A stretch of DNA of 64,000 bases, from contig NZ_CP044310.1 in NCBI RefSeq assembly GCF_009664365.1, positions 1,127,001 through 1,191,000 of the forward strand. The letters are read 5' to 3'. Both the position numbers and the translations under genes were made by a program. The notes under the pieces were generated by a model that worked only from the letters and a program-made list of their open reading frames with translations, had not been told where the DNA came from and searched no databases. This stretch comes from Paenibacillus xylanilyticus (GTDB taxonomy: Bacteria > Bacillota > Bacilli > Paenibacillales > Paenibacillaceae). Below, one piece after another: positions 9,875 through 18,002 of this stretch; position 1 is the stretch's first letter; each line of letters starts with the position of its first letter.

Positions 9875-10084
9875 TTAGCGAGTGGGTGATGATGAAGTGT
9901 GTTCAGACTCTGCTGAAGGGGCTGTTGAATGGGTGTGATCCTTTGCGTTATCCTGGTTGGTCTTCTTGTCGGAATAATAGTTAAGAATGTCATCAACCGT
10001 TGAAAATGTCGCATTTGCATTATAATTATTGTTGTTCGTTTGAATAAAAACCTTCTTTCCGATACTGTGGTGTGCTGCCTTAAT
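9875..10084 (-). other. Start-less open stretch after the HU gene, coding-like
   Basis: On the minus strand, 69 codons stay open directly behind the HU gene, overlapping its stop codon, and end at a TAA at 9875-9877. The frame has no ATG, GTG or TTG. The would-be peptide is rich in Asn, Ser, Thr, Asp and Lys (for example VDDILNYYSDKKTNQDNAKD) and does not look like random translation. It could be a decayed gene, a gene whose start was lost, or a tail reached by +1 slippage near the end of HU. I do not recognise it. A 40-codon ORF on the other strand here lacks a ribosome binding site. Confidence 0.3.
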
Positions 10085-10352
10085 TCAAAGCTTCTTTCAT
10101 CATCAATCCTGCCGTGAATACAGGGACTTTCCCTGCCGGAAGCTGAATTTCCTTGCCGGTTCTCCGACTTTTGCCCATACGTGCTTCACGCGTTTGCACC
10201 TCAAATTTTCCGAATCCGACAAGCTGAACGTCTTGGCCATCTTTTAAGGCCTCTAGAATTGAATCAAGGACGACAGTTACGGCCTTGTCTGCATTCTTTT
10301 TGGAGAACCCGCCAGCTTTGGCTACTTCGGCTATCAATTGTTCCTTATCCAT
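10080..10352 (-). CDS. hup: HU family DNA-binding protein
   Basis: A histone-like nucleoid protein of 90 residues that bends DNA as a dimer. The sequence shows the HU fold: an N-terminal helical pair (MDKEQLIAEVAKAGGFSKK), the motif VGFGKFEV and the beta arm with RTGKEIQLPAGKVPVFTAG. Length is normal for the family. Two ATGs stand side by side. The second (10352) is preferred because the GAGGG site is then at better spacing. The C-terminus is ordinary, but an unexplained open frame follows in the +1 phase. Confidence 0.93.
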   Translation of the reverse strand: MDKEQLIAEVAKAGGFSKKNADKAVTVVLDSILEALKDGQDVQLVGFGKFEVQTREARMGKSRRTGKEIQLPAGKVPVFTAGLMMKEALN

Positions 10353-10420
10353 CATAATCCCTCGCTTTGTATGATTTTGGCGTTCGGGTCAGTCTGCTAA
10401 TCCAAATAGAAAGGGAAGAG

Positions 10421-10454
10421 TATAAAAACAAAAAGCTGCCTGTAAAGGCAGCTT
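10421..10454 (-). terminator. Terminator of the cold shock gene
   Basis: Read on the minus strand, AAGCTGCC (10454-10447) pairs with GGCAGCTT (10440-10433) and is followed by TTTTTGTTTTTAT. Confidence 0.88.
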
Positions 10455-10462
10455 GGATATTA

Positions 10463-10663
10463 TTAGATGACTGTAACGTTCTCAGCTTGTGGTCCCCGGT
10501 TACCTTGGGTTACTTCGAATTGAACGCGTTGTCCTTCATCCAATGTTTTGAAACCGTCACTTTGGATTGCGCTGAAATGAACGAAAACGTCATTTCCTTC
10601 TTCAATTTCGATAAAACCGAACCCTTTGTCCGCGTTGAACCATTTCACTGTACCTGTTTGCAT
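10463..10663 (-). CDS. Cold shock protein, CspA/CspB family
   Basis: A 66-residue single cold-shock domain that binds single-stranded nucleic acid and acts as an RNA chaperone. Both RNA-binding motifs are present (KGFGFI and VFVHF), as is the leading [15 protein letters not shown] precedes the ATG at 10663. The region between it and the divergent recombinase (10664-10832) is long enough for a cold-shock type leader, but I cannot show such a structure. Confidence 0.96.
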   Translation of the reverse strand: MQTGTVKWFNADKGFGFIEIEEGNDVFVHFSAIQSDGFKTLDEGQRVQFEVTQGNRGPQAENVTVI

Positions 10664-10757
10664 GTGATTCCTCCAAAAAATAAGTTTTTAAGCGACCATT
10701 TTGATAAGAGTTAATGAGAAATTAATGCTTATCAGGTGCATTTAAACCACAGACTTG

Positions 10758-10804
10758 ATGTCCGCTAATGTATCGATTAATATGATAATACCATGTCCGC
10801 TAAT
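10758..10804. repeat. Pair of 12-bp direct repeats between csp and the recombinase gene
   Basis: ATGTCCGCTAAT occurs at 10758-10769 and again at 10793-10804, 35 bp apart, in the divergent promoter region. Flanking ACTTGA and TCAAGA add a partial inverted element. It could be a protein binding site for either gene. Confidence 0.6.
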
Positions 10805-10832
10805 ATAAGTCAAGATTTGGAGGTTTTTTCTA

Positions 10833-11750
10833 ATGGATAAGGTTTCTGGTGTGCCGGTGCATGGGGAAATGGTTGTTCAGGAATTCATACATAAGCTTAC
10901 CATTCAGGCTAAATTGACTCCCAAAACATTAAGGGAATATGCGAGTGATCTGAAACATTTTCTAGAATGGTGCAAAGCTAATACGGCATTTGGAGATAAG
11001 GATATCCGGATTGAAAACATGGATCTGTCCACATTAATGAGCTACCGTGATTATTCGCAGAACGTTTTGCAGCTGAAGCCAGCTACGATTAACCGCAGAC
11101 TGATTACACTGAAGCGTTTATTCAAATGGGCTGCAGCAGAGTCCAAAATTAGCAGTGATCCTTCCAAACCATTAAAGTTTATCCCCGAAGACAAGGTGAG
11201 CCCTCGCCGAATGACAGCCAGAGAAGAAGAAGCTTTCCTCTCTGCGGTCGAACAGGGGAATTCCCTGCGGGATCAGACCATCTTGATCTTGATGTTTCAT
11301 ACGGGGCTGCGGACGATGGAGGTATGCAATCTGGAGCCAATCGATATCGAACTGGGCAAGCGAAGCGGGCAGCTTACAGTGCGGGCCGATAAACGAAACG
11401 GACAACGAAGAATTCCGCTGGATACGGTGTGTGTTACGATGTTGAGAAAGTATATGGAAAGTCTGAGTCCAGGTAGCCCTTACCTGTTCCCTTCGGAGAA
11501 GACTAACGATCGTTTGACCGAAAGGGCGCTTCGCCATTTGATTAAAAAAGTAATGACCGCAGCCGGATTGGAAGGACTAAGTTCACATGATCTGCGTCAT
11601 CGGTTTGGCTATGCCATGGCTGAGCGTGTTCCACTCCATCGTCTGGCTGAAATGATGGGACATACGAATCCAGATCGAACAATGATATATGTAAAAGGGT
11701 TAAATGCCAGTCCCGTCGAGCAGGAGAAGGAAACTCATCACTTGGATTGA
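10833..11750 (+). CDS. Tyrosine recombinase/integrase (XerC/D-like)
   Basis: A 305-residue site-specific recombinase. The N-terminal SAM-like core-binding domain (about 15-110) includes LTPKTLREYASDLKHFLEWC. The catalytic domain carries the expected residues: Arg in TGLRTMEVCNL, Lys in DKRNGQRRIPL, His-x-x-Arg in SHDLRHRFGYAM, His in MGHTNPDRT and the nucleophile Tyr in TMIYVKGL. GGAGG lies nine bases before the ATG at 10833. No phage genes, attachment repeats or partner recombinase are next to it. It may be a housekeeping Xer paralogue or an orphan integrase; I cannot tell which. Confidence 0.9.
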   Translation: MDKVSGVPVHGEMVVQEFIHKLTIQAKLTPKTLREYASDLKHFLEWCKANTAFGDKDIRIENMDLSTLMSYRDYSQNVLQLKPATINRRLITLKRLFKWAAAESKISSDPSKPLKFIPEDKVSPRRMTAREEEAFLSAVEQGNSLRDQTILILMFHTGLRTMEVCNLEPIDIELGKRSGQLTVRADKRNGQRRIPLDTVCVTMLRKYMESLSPGSPYLFPSEKTNDRLTERALRHLIKKVMTAAGLEGLSSHDLRHRFGYAMAERVPLHRLAEMMGHTNPDRTMIYVKGLNASPVEQEKETHHLD

Positions 11751-11816
11751 ATAAAAGATATAAAGGCGTCTAGTGTATCTGCAATTAAATTGCGTTGATC
11801 CTGGACTTTATACGAT

Positions 11817-11850
11817 AGCCCTGATCTGCTGTTGAGCGGGTCAGGGCTTA
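11817..11850 (+). terminator. Probable terminator after the recombinase gene
   Basis: AGCCCTGA pairs with TCAGGGCT, but only a short T-rich tail follows, so termination strength is uncertain. The rest of 11851-12050 carries the promoter of the next operon, with no clear operator seen. Confidence 0.5.
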
Positions 11851-12050
11851 TTGATGATCTGCGCACCGCTTTCAAGCCATCTGCTCTTTCCGTCTTCATA
11901 TAATCGTTTCTGATGCTATTTTCTCCTCCCAAAAGTAAGCGGTTACACAAATGAAATAATATTGTATAGTATGATGGCAACCTTGGATCAAAACGACATA
12001 TACATGAGGCATCTTGCATGATTTCAAAGAGCTGGGGGAGGAATTCGGAC

Positions 12051-13775
12051 GTGTACCGGGTATTGCTGGTGGATGATGAAGAAGACGTACGCGAAGGATT
12101 AGTCATAGAGGTAGATTGGGAGGCCCTGGATCTGCGAATCGTCGGATTGGCAGAGAATGGCCGTGAAGCGCTGGAGATGGCCGAGAGAGTTGAGCCCGAT
12201 ATCGTGGTAACCGACATCAGCATGCCGTTTATGGATGGACTGGAACTTGCGCGAAGGCTGCGGGAACGCAACCCGCTCGTGAAGGTTGTCATTTTGACAG
12301 GGTATGATGAATTTGATTATGCCAGGCAGGCGGTCTCACTGAGTGTGGATGAATATTTGTTGAAGCCGTTCTCAGCCGGGCATCTGACCGAACTGCTTAC
12401 ACGTCTGCGAGCGCAGATGGCATCTGAGGTGGCAGAACGCGAAGACGTTCAGCAGCTGCGGGATCATTATTATACAAGCTTGCCGCTGGTGCAGGCTGAT
12501 CTGATGGCTACGCTGCTGCATCGGCAGAAATCGCCGGCGTATATTCACGACAAAGCCAAACAGTGCGGTCTGGACCTCAACGGTGAGCATTATGGGGTGT
12601 CCGTTCTGACGCTGCACATGGAGGGTGACGGGAAGAAGAATGGCCATCAAGTGGGAGCGAATACTCAGGCATCGGTTAAGGCAGACAACGTATCGGAGAA
12701 TAAGGGTAACCACGGTTCCGGGGGATCACTGCGTCACTCCGAGGATGCGGAACTGAAGCAGTTCGCTGCACTTAACATTGCCGAAGAGGTATGGAAGGAA
12801 CACGGAGCAGGACATGCTTTTATGCACCAGGAAGCCATTGTTCTGCTTTTTATTGATCGCTGGGGACAGGGCGAAGGGGAGAAACGTCAGCAGCAGGCCC
12901 TTGAAAATGTCATCCGCAGCATTAATCACTACTTGCGCATCCCGGCCACCGTGGGTTCTGGATCCATGGTCGATACCCTCTCGGATGTGAAACACGCTTA
13001 TGAGGATGCATTATTGGCGCTCGACTACAGACTGGTGCCGGGGACCGATTCGCTGATCTATATTGCAGACGTGGAGCGGCAGACTGCAGGCAAGCTGCGT
13101 TTTGACGAGCTGAAGCAGCAGACGCTGACCCGTACGCTCAAGGCAGGAACCAGAACGGAGCTTGAAGATGCACTGGATATCATTTTCCGGGAAATTACGG
13201 TCGAGCATGGTCGGGGGGACATCCAGTTGTACCTGATTGAGGTGTTGACGACGGTATGGAAGGCCGCGCAGGCATCGGGTGAGGACATGGAGGATATCTT
13301 CGGTTCCGGTTTCCAATTGTATGCGGATATGTTCCGATTGCCGGGACTGTCTGAAGCACAGGACAAAGTGAGGGAGGTCTGCGTGCTCGTACAGCACCGG
13401 ATTGCCAGCGGGCGCCAGCATGTATACAAGGATATTGTGGAGCAGGCGCTGCGGTTTACGAAGGAACATTACGCCGATCCCGATCTGTCCATACAGAAGG
13501 TATGCGGATATCTGCATATCAGTTCTGGTTATTTTTGCGGCATTTTCAAAAAAGAAGTGCAGCTTACCTTCCTGCAATATTTGATGCAGATCCGTATGGA
13601 GGCGGCCAAGGAACTGCTTCGCTCCACGGAGCTGAAGTCGTTTGAGATCGCGGAACGGGTAGGCTTCGCCGAACCGAATTATTTCAGTTTTTGCTTCAAG
13701 AAACATATCGGCGTCTCTCCCAAAGAATATCGCAAGCAGTTCGCGCTGACAACGCGTGAAGGTGCAGAACGATGA
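12051..13775 (+). CDS. YesN-type response regulator with AraC DNA-binding domain
   Basis: A response regulator of 574 residues. The receiver domain (1-120) has the acidic pair D8/D9, the phospho-acceptor D55 in VVTDISMPFMDG and the conserved Lys in YLLKPF. A long central region of the YesN kind follows. The C-terminal AraC domain (about 475-570) has two helix-turn-helices, one with FEIAERVGFAEPNYFSFCFKK. The GTG at 12051 is chosen because GGGGGAGG sits nine bases upstream. An ATG at 12018 is in frame but lies before that site. It overlaps the kinase gene by four bases (ATGA) and very likely activates the mgl transporter genes downstream. Confidence 0.93.
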   Translation: MYRVLLVDDEEDVREGLVIEVDWEALDLRIVGLAENGREALEMAERVEPDIVVTDISMPFMDGLELARRLRERNPLVKVVILTGYDEFDYARQAVSLSVDEYLLKPFSAGHLTELLTRLRAQMASEVAEREDVQQLRDHYYTSLPLVQADLMATLLHRQKSPAYIHDKAKQCGLDLNGEHYGVSVLTLHMEGDGKKNGHQVGANTQASVKADNVSENKGNHGSGGSLRHSEDAELKQFAALNIAEEVWKEHGAGHAFMHQEAIVLLFIDRWGQGEGEKRQQQALENVIRSINHYLRIPATVGSGSMVDTLSDVKHAYEDALLALDYRLVPGTDSLIYIADVERQTAGKLRFDELKQQTLTRTLKAGTRTELEDALDIIFREITVEHGRGDIQLYLIEVLTTVWKAAQASGEDMEDIFGSGFQLYADMFRLPGLSEAQDKVREVCVLVQHRIASGRQHVYKDIVEQALRFTKEHYADPDLSIQKVCGYLHISSGYFCGIFKKEVQLTFLQYLMQIRMEAAKELLRSTELKSFEIAERVGFAEPNYFSFCFKKHIGVSPKEYRKQFALTTREGAER

Positions 13776-15589
13776 GAACGTTAGCCGGATGGATAGGCCA
13801 GTTATGGCTCCGGCTGCGTTTCCGTCTTCGATCCTCGAAGGTCAGCAGTATTCGGTCGATTATCACGTGGTCCTTTTCCATCTTCATTGTACTTGTGCTC
13901 ACCATCATGGCCCTGCTTCTGCATGACAAATTCACACAGGCTGCCGAACGAAGCGCTGAACTGACAACGAGGCAGATCGTCGATCAGGTCAGCTACAACC
14001 TGGAGGACTATGTCCGGAGCATGTCGCATCTGTACAGAGCCATCGAGGAGCATATGCTGCGGGACGGAACCTGGGAAGGAGAACAGGTGGACAAACAGCT
14101 GGATACCCTGCTCAGCAGCCGGGAGGACATTATCTCCATTACACTGCTCGACTCCAAGGGCGAACTGCTCAAGAACAGACCTTCCGCCGAGCTAAAATCA
14201 AGCGCCCATGTGACACAGCAAGGGTGGTTTCAATCTGCGCTCAGAGTGCCGGACCACCTTAGCTTTTCACTGCCTCATATTCAGAACATGTACTCAGGCC
14301 CCTATAAGTGGGTCGTATCGATGAGCAAAGGCATTACTGTACGGCAAAATGGTCAGGATCGACAGGTCATTCTGCTGGTGGATATCAATTTCAAACAGAT
14401 GGATGAACTGAGCCGCCGGGTCAGTCTGGGGCAGCGGGGATATGTCTACATCATCGACGAGAGCGCAGGCAACATTGTTTATCATCCGCAGCAGCAGCTG
14501 ATGTACATGGGACTCAAAAGCGAAAATATCGAACAGGCCCTGGTGGCGACAGGCAGTTATGAAGATGAGGCGGATGGACAGAAAAGACTGAATACCGTGA
14601 AGTCTGTAGCCAATATCGGATGGAAAATTGTCGGTGTGGCCTACCTGGATGAAATCATGACAACCCGGCAGGAGGTCAATGGCTATCTTGTTCGGGTACT
14701 GCTGGTTGTGTTAATACTCGTTATTCTCGTGTCCATGCTGCTCTCTTCCAGTCTGACACGTCCAATTCGGCGGATGGAGCGGAAGATGAAAGCCGTGGAG
14801 AGAGGGGACTTCAATGTTGAGCTGCCTGTTCAGGGACCGCTTGAAGTGGAGCGGCTATCCCGTCGGTTTAACTTGATGGTGTACAAGATTCGTACCCTGA
14901 TGAATGAGATCATCCATGAGCAGGAACAGAAACGGCGTCTCGAACTTGAAGCATTGCAGGCCCAGATTAATCCTCATTTTCTCTACAATACATTGAACTC
15001 TGTCGTGCGCATGGTGGGCATGAGTCGCAATGAAGAAGTGATCACCATGATCACATCGCTTTCACGCCTATTTCGCATAAGTCTCAGCCAAGGGAAAACC
15101 ATTATTACTGTCCGCGAAGAGCTGGAGCATGCGCACCATTACCTGACCATTCAGCAGATGCGGTTCAAGCGCAAATTCCGGTTCAGCCTGGATGCAGATG
15201 AGGATACACTCGAATGTCTGACACTGAAGCTGGTTCTTCAGCCGTTAATTGAGAATGCCATCGTGCATGGGATTGAGTATCACACGGATGAAGGCTGCAT
15301 TGAGATCCGCGTCTATCGGGAGAGCGGCCAGCTGGTATTCCGCATCACGGATAATGGTGTCGGCATGACGGAGGAGCAGGTGGCAGGACTGCTTCAGGGC
15401 AGTCCCATCGTGAAGAGTGGTGCTGGATCAGGGGTAGCCGTACGCAATGTGCATGACCGGATTCAGCTCTATTACGGGGAAGGGTGCGGTCTTGAATTCG
15501 AGAGTGAGCTGGAGGAAGGAACGACGGTCTGGATTCGGATACCGGTTCAATGCGAACGGGAGGATGGCGATTATTATGATAAAAGGTAA
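13772..15589 (+). CDS. YesM-type sensor histidine kinase
   Basis: A membrane kinase of 605 residues. A first membrane segment lies at about 28-50 and a double-Cache-like extracellular region at about 55-300. The second membrane segment is at about 308-330, followed by a HAMP domain with ERGDFNVELP. The His-kinase domain of the LytS/YesM kind carries the phospho-acceptor His in QINPHFLYNTLNSV, and the ATPase domain has NAIVHGIEYH and DNGVGM. It is the cognate partner of the overlapping response regulator. The downstream lipoprotein probably presents sugar to its outer domain. Confidence 0.93.
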   Translation: MRTLAGWIGQLWLRLRFRLRSSKVSSIRSIITWSFSIFIVLVLTIMALLLHDKFTQAAERSAELTTRQIVDQVSYNLEDYVRSMSHLYRAIEEHMLRDGTWEGEQVDKQLDTLLSSREDIISITLLDSKGELLKNRPSAELKSSAHVTQQGWFQSALRVPDHLSFSLPHIQNMYSGPYKWVVSMSKGITVRQNGQDRQVILLVDINFKQMDELSRRVSLGQRGYVYIIDESAGNIVYHPQQQLMYMGLKSENIEQALVATGSYEDEADGQKRLNTVKSVANIGWKIVGVAYLDEIMTTRQEVNGYLVRVLLVVLILVILVSMLLSSSLTRPIRRMERKMKAVERGDFNVELPVQGPLEVERLSRRFNLMVYKIRTLMNEIIHEQEQKRRLELEALQAQINPHFLYNTLNSVVRMVGMSRNEEVITMITSLSRLFRISLSQGKTIITVREELEHAHHYLTIQQMRFKRKFRFSLDADEDTLECLTLKLVLQPLIENAIVHGIEYHTDEGCIEIRVYRESGQLVFRITDNGVGMTEEQVAGLLQGSPIVKSGAGSGVAVRNVHDRIQLYYGEGCGLEFESELEEGTTVWIRIPVQCEREDGDYYDKR

Positions 15590-16733
15590 GGAAGATAAAG
15601 CAATCATCAGCAGGATTATTAGTGCAGACTCCATCAAGAAATTCAGTCCGTCCATCCTTCGTGCACTCAGATGTATGGGGATCGCTGCGGCGGGCTGCTG
15701 TTTATTCCTGAGTACGGCATGTGGCATCTCCAATGCCGATTCGATACTACCGCCACCTCGTGTCGCTCTGATCACCCCTGCTGGGACAGGTGAACTTGCA
15801 GAAGCGATCAGGCTCGGGGCAGAAGCAGCAGCCAAGGAGCATGGAGCTGAACTGCTGACGGTGGAGGCTTTTCCATCCGAGGCGGCAACGTATGCGCCAT
15901 CCAATCCCGATTCGGCGATCCACCGAGTCAGAGAGCCGCAGGAGTTGTCCGGGCAGGGCGTTTCGGCCTACAGTCAGCGCGAACAGGCACAGATCCGAGC
16001 AGCGACGCAGGCATTGCAACAGGGCGCTTCCGCTCTACTCGTTGATCCACTGAGTGAGAAGGTACTTGGCGACATTATTCAGAAGGCCCAAACGATGAAT
16101 AAGAGCGGTACTAGTATTCCAGTGATTGTTCTCAACGATGAGTTTCCTGTAGAAGGGATTACGAGTGTCATATCCATGGATAATGTGGAGGCTGGGCGGC
16201 AGGCAGGTGAAGCGATGGCCGAACTTCTGGGCGGCAGAGGCAGTGTAGCCTTGCTGGGGCCCGATCCTGTGAATCCAGGGCTGATCCACCGGGAGCAGGG
16301 GGTCATGGAAGCGCTGGTCCAGTATCCGGGTATTCGGGTTGAACCCAAGTCCGTATGCAGCACACGGGAGGTTTGCTGGCAGGCAGCGAAGCAGCTGCTG
16401 GACGAGCAGCAGGTAGACGGCTTCATTGCCCTGCAGGAGCCCGCGTCTCTGGGAGCAGCGGATGAGCTGCATCGCCGCAAGTTGGAGCACCAGATCAACA
16501 TTGTAGGCTTCGGGAGTGAGCAGCAGCAGCTGGAGCAGCTGCAGGAAGGGGTATTCCAGCATCTTATTGTGCAAAATGGCTTCAGCGCAGGGTATCTTGG
16601 TTTAAATCAAGCCGTGGCACGGCTCAATAATCAGCAGGTGCAGGCCAGAGTGAAGCTGGAAACGAAGCTGGTCAGTACGGACAATATGTTCTGGATGGAT
16701 AACCAGAAGCTGCTGTTTCCGTTTGTTCAATGA
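15576..16733 (+). CDS. Periplasmic-binding-protein-like lipoprotein, probable sugar sensor of the two-component system
   Basis: This 385-residue protein belongs to the sugar-binding type I periplasmic-binding-protein fold, as in LacI and ribose-binding proteins (VALITPAGTGELAEAIRLGA; VLNDEFPVEGITSVISMDN). The N-terminus holds a hydrophobic stretch with the lipobox LSTAC. The ATG at 15576 has GGGAGG 12 bases upstream and lies inside the kinase gene's end, so the two are translationally linked. It has no transporter partner of its own and sits with the kinase and regulator. It therefore fits the known pattern of a binding protein that feeds a sugar signal to a kinase. The alternative, a transport binding protein, is less likely because mglB follows. 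Confidence 0.85.
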   Translation: MIKGKEDKAIISRIISADSIKKFSPSILRALRCMGIAAAGCCLFLSTACGISNADSILPPPRVALITPAGTGELAEAIRLGAEAAAKEHGAELLTVEAFPSEAATYAPSNPDSAIHRVREPQELSGQGVSAYSQREQAQIRAATQALQQGASALLVDPLSEKVLGDIIQKAQTMNKSGTSIPVIVLNDEFPVEGITSVISMDNVEAGRQAGEAMAELLGGRGSVALLGPDPVNPGLIHREQGVMEALVQYPGIRVEPKSVCSTREVCWQAAKQLLDEQQVDGFIALQEPASLGAADELHRRKLEHQINIVGFGSEQQQLEQLQEGVFQHLIVQNGFSAGYLGLNQAVARLNNQQVQARVKLETKLVSTDNMFWMDNQKLLFPFVQ

Positions 16734-16803
16734 CGATGGAAGACATGAACCGAACACAGGAAGATTTCGATAAAACAGATGAAGATATTGTATTCGAAAA
16801 TCG

Positions 16804-16817
16804 TGTAAACCCTTTCA
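16804..16817 (+). promoter_or_regulatory. cre-like site upstream of mglB
   Basis: TGTAAACCCTTTCA matches the cre pattern TGWAANCGNTNWCA except at the central G. It lies 50 bp before the mglB start, where CcpA repression of a sugar operon is expected. Confidence 0.5.
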
Positions 16818-16867
16818 TAATAAAGACATCGGTGAAGCCGAATGAACTTGGGGGAGGTCATTAGGAT

Positions 16868-17929
16868 ATGAAGAAAACGTGGATGACACTGCTGCTTACT
16901 GCATTCATGGTTGCGGCTGCGGGCTGCAGCAGCGGTGGAGACAGTGCGGGTGGAAGTACGGGAACCGGTACGGAGGAGCAGGCAGCAGGCGGAACGGAGA
17001 CACCGAAAATTGGTGTTGCGATCTACAAATTCGATGATACGTTCATGACGGGCGTGCGGAATGCAATGACGGCAGCAGCAGAAGGCAAAGCCACACTTGA
17101 TATCGTGGATAGCCAGAACGCACAGCCGACCCAGAATGAGAAGGTGGACCTGTTTGTATCCAAGAAATACAGTGCAATGGCTGTAAATCCGGTTGACCGG
17201 ACGGCGGCAGGCGTCATCATTGACAAGGCCAAGGCGGCAAGCATTCCTGTCGTGTTCCTCAACCGTGAGCCGGTTGCTGAAGACATGAATAAATGGGATA
17301 AGGTGTATTACGTTGGTGCCAAAGCGGAAGAGTCGGGTACGATCTCCGGCCAGCTGATTGTGGATTACTGGAAAGCCCATCCCGAAGCGGACAAAAACGG
17401 GGACGGCAAACTGCAATACGTCATGCTGAAAGGCGAGCCGGGTCACCAGGATGCAGAGCTGCGGACGAAATACTCCGTACAGGCGATCCAGGATGCCGGT
17501 ATTGAAGTAGAGGCAATGGCGGAAGACACGGCGATGTGGGATCGGGTCAAAGGACAGGAGAAAATGCAGGCATTCCTCGCTTCCCACGGCGACAAGATTG
17601 AAGCTGTACTTGCCAACAATGACGACATGGCACTCGGTGCTATCGAGGCATTGAAGGCAGCAGGATACTTCAAGGACGGCAAGGCGATGCCTGTCGTAGG
17701 TGTAGATGCAACGGCTCCTGCCATTCAGGCGCTTCAGGATGGCACGATGCTCGGCACCGTATTGAATGATGCGAAGAACCAGGGCGCAGCAACAGTGGCT
17801 TTGGCTGCGGTACTTGCCAAAGGTGAGACACCAACGAAGGAAAATACGGGGTACGACATTACGGATGGCAAATATGTCTGGATCGCCTACAAGAAAATTA
17901 CGAAAGACAACATTGCCGACGCCCAATAA
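16868..17929 (+). CDS. mglB: Galactose/methyl-galactoside ABC transporter substrate-binding protein
   Basis: A lipoprotein of 353 residues that binds galactose or glucose outside the membrane. The lipobox is VAAAGC. The mature part closely follows the MglB pattern: IGVAIYKFDDTFMTGVRNAM, NEKVDLFVSKKYSAMAVN, the EF-hand-like calcium loop DKNGDGKLQ, LKGEPGHQDAE, DTAMWD and NNDDMALGAIEALK. The ATG at 16868 has GGGGGAGG upstream. It heads mglBAC and is preceded by a cre-like site. A terminator between it and mglA should let the binding protein be made in excess. Confidence 0.95.
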   Translation: MKKTWMTLLLTAFMVAAAGCSSGGDSAGGSTGTGTEEQAAGGTETPKIGVAIYKFDDTFMTGVRNAMTAAAEGKATLDIVDSQNAQPTQNEKVDLFVSKKYSAMAVNPVDRTAAGVIIDKAKAASIPVVFLNREPVAEDMNKWDKVYYVGAKAEESGTISGQLIVDYWKAHPEADKNGDGKLQYVMLKGEPGHQDAELRTKYSVQAIQDAGIEVEAMAEDTAMWDRVKGQEKMQAFLASHGDKIEAVLANNDDMALGAIEALKAAGYFKDGKAMPVVGVDATAPAIQALQDGTMLGTVLNDAKNQGAATVALAAVLAKGETPTKENTGYDITDGKYVWIAYKKITKDNIADAQ

Positions 17930-17939
17930 CAGCAGCAGA

Positions 17940-17977
17940 GAGGGACGTCCGTCTTACCGGTGGCGTCCCTTTTTTCT
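17940..17977 (+). terminator. Internal (attenuating) terminator between mglB and mglA
   Basis: AGGGACG pairs with CGTCCCT across about 16 bases, followed by TTTTTT. Its place between binding protein and ATPase genes suggests partial termination that sets their ratio. Confidence 0.8.
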
Positions 17978-18002
17978 GGGCATATGGAAGGGAGGAACCA
18001 AT

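Noticed and set aside
9862..9984. Forty-codon plus-strand ORF after the ABC importer
   Set aside because: Starts right after a terminator without a ribosome binding site.
10833..11750. Recombinase considered as a prophage or integron marker
   Set aside because: No phage, cassette, attachment-site or tRNA features are nearby.
11738..12292. Minus-strand frame of 184 codons over the response regulator start
   Set aside because: Ser/Thr/Arg-rich shadow of the receiver domain with no ribosome binding site.
16727..17926. Minus-strand open frame of 399 codons
   Set aside because: It mirrors mglB, whose translation matches a known family throughout; the antisense product has a His/Cys/Arg-rich, shadow-like composition.
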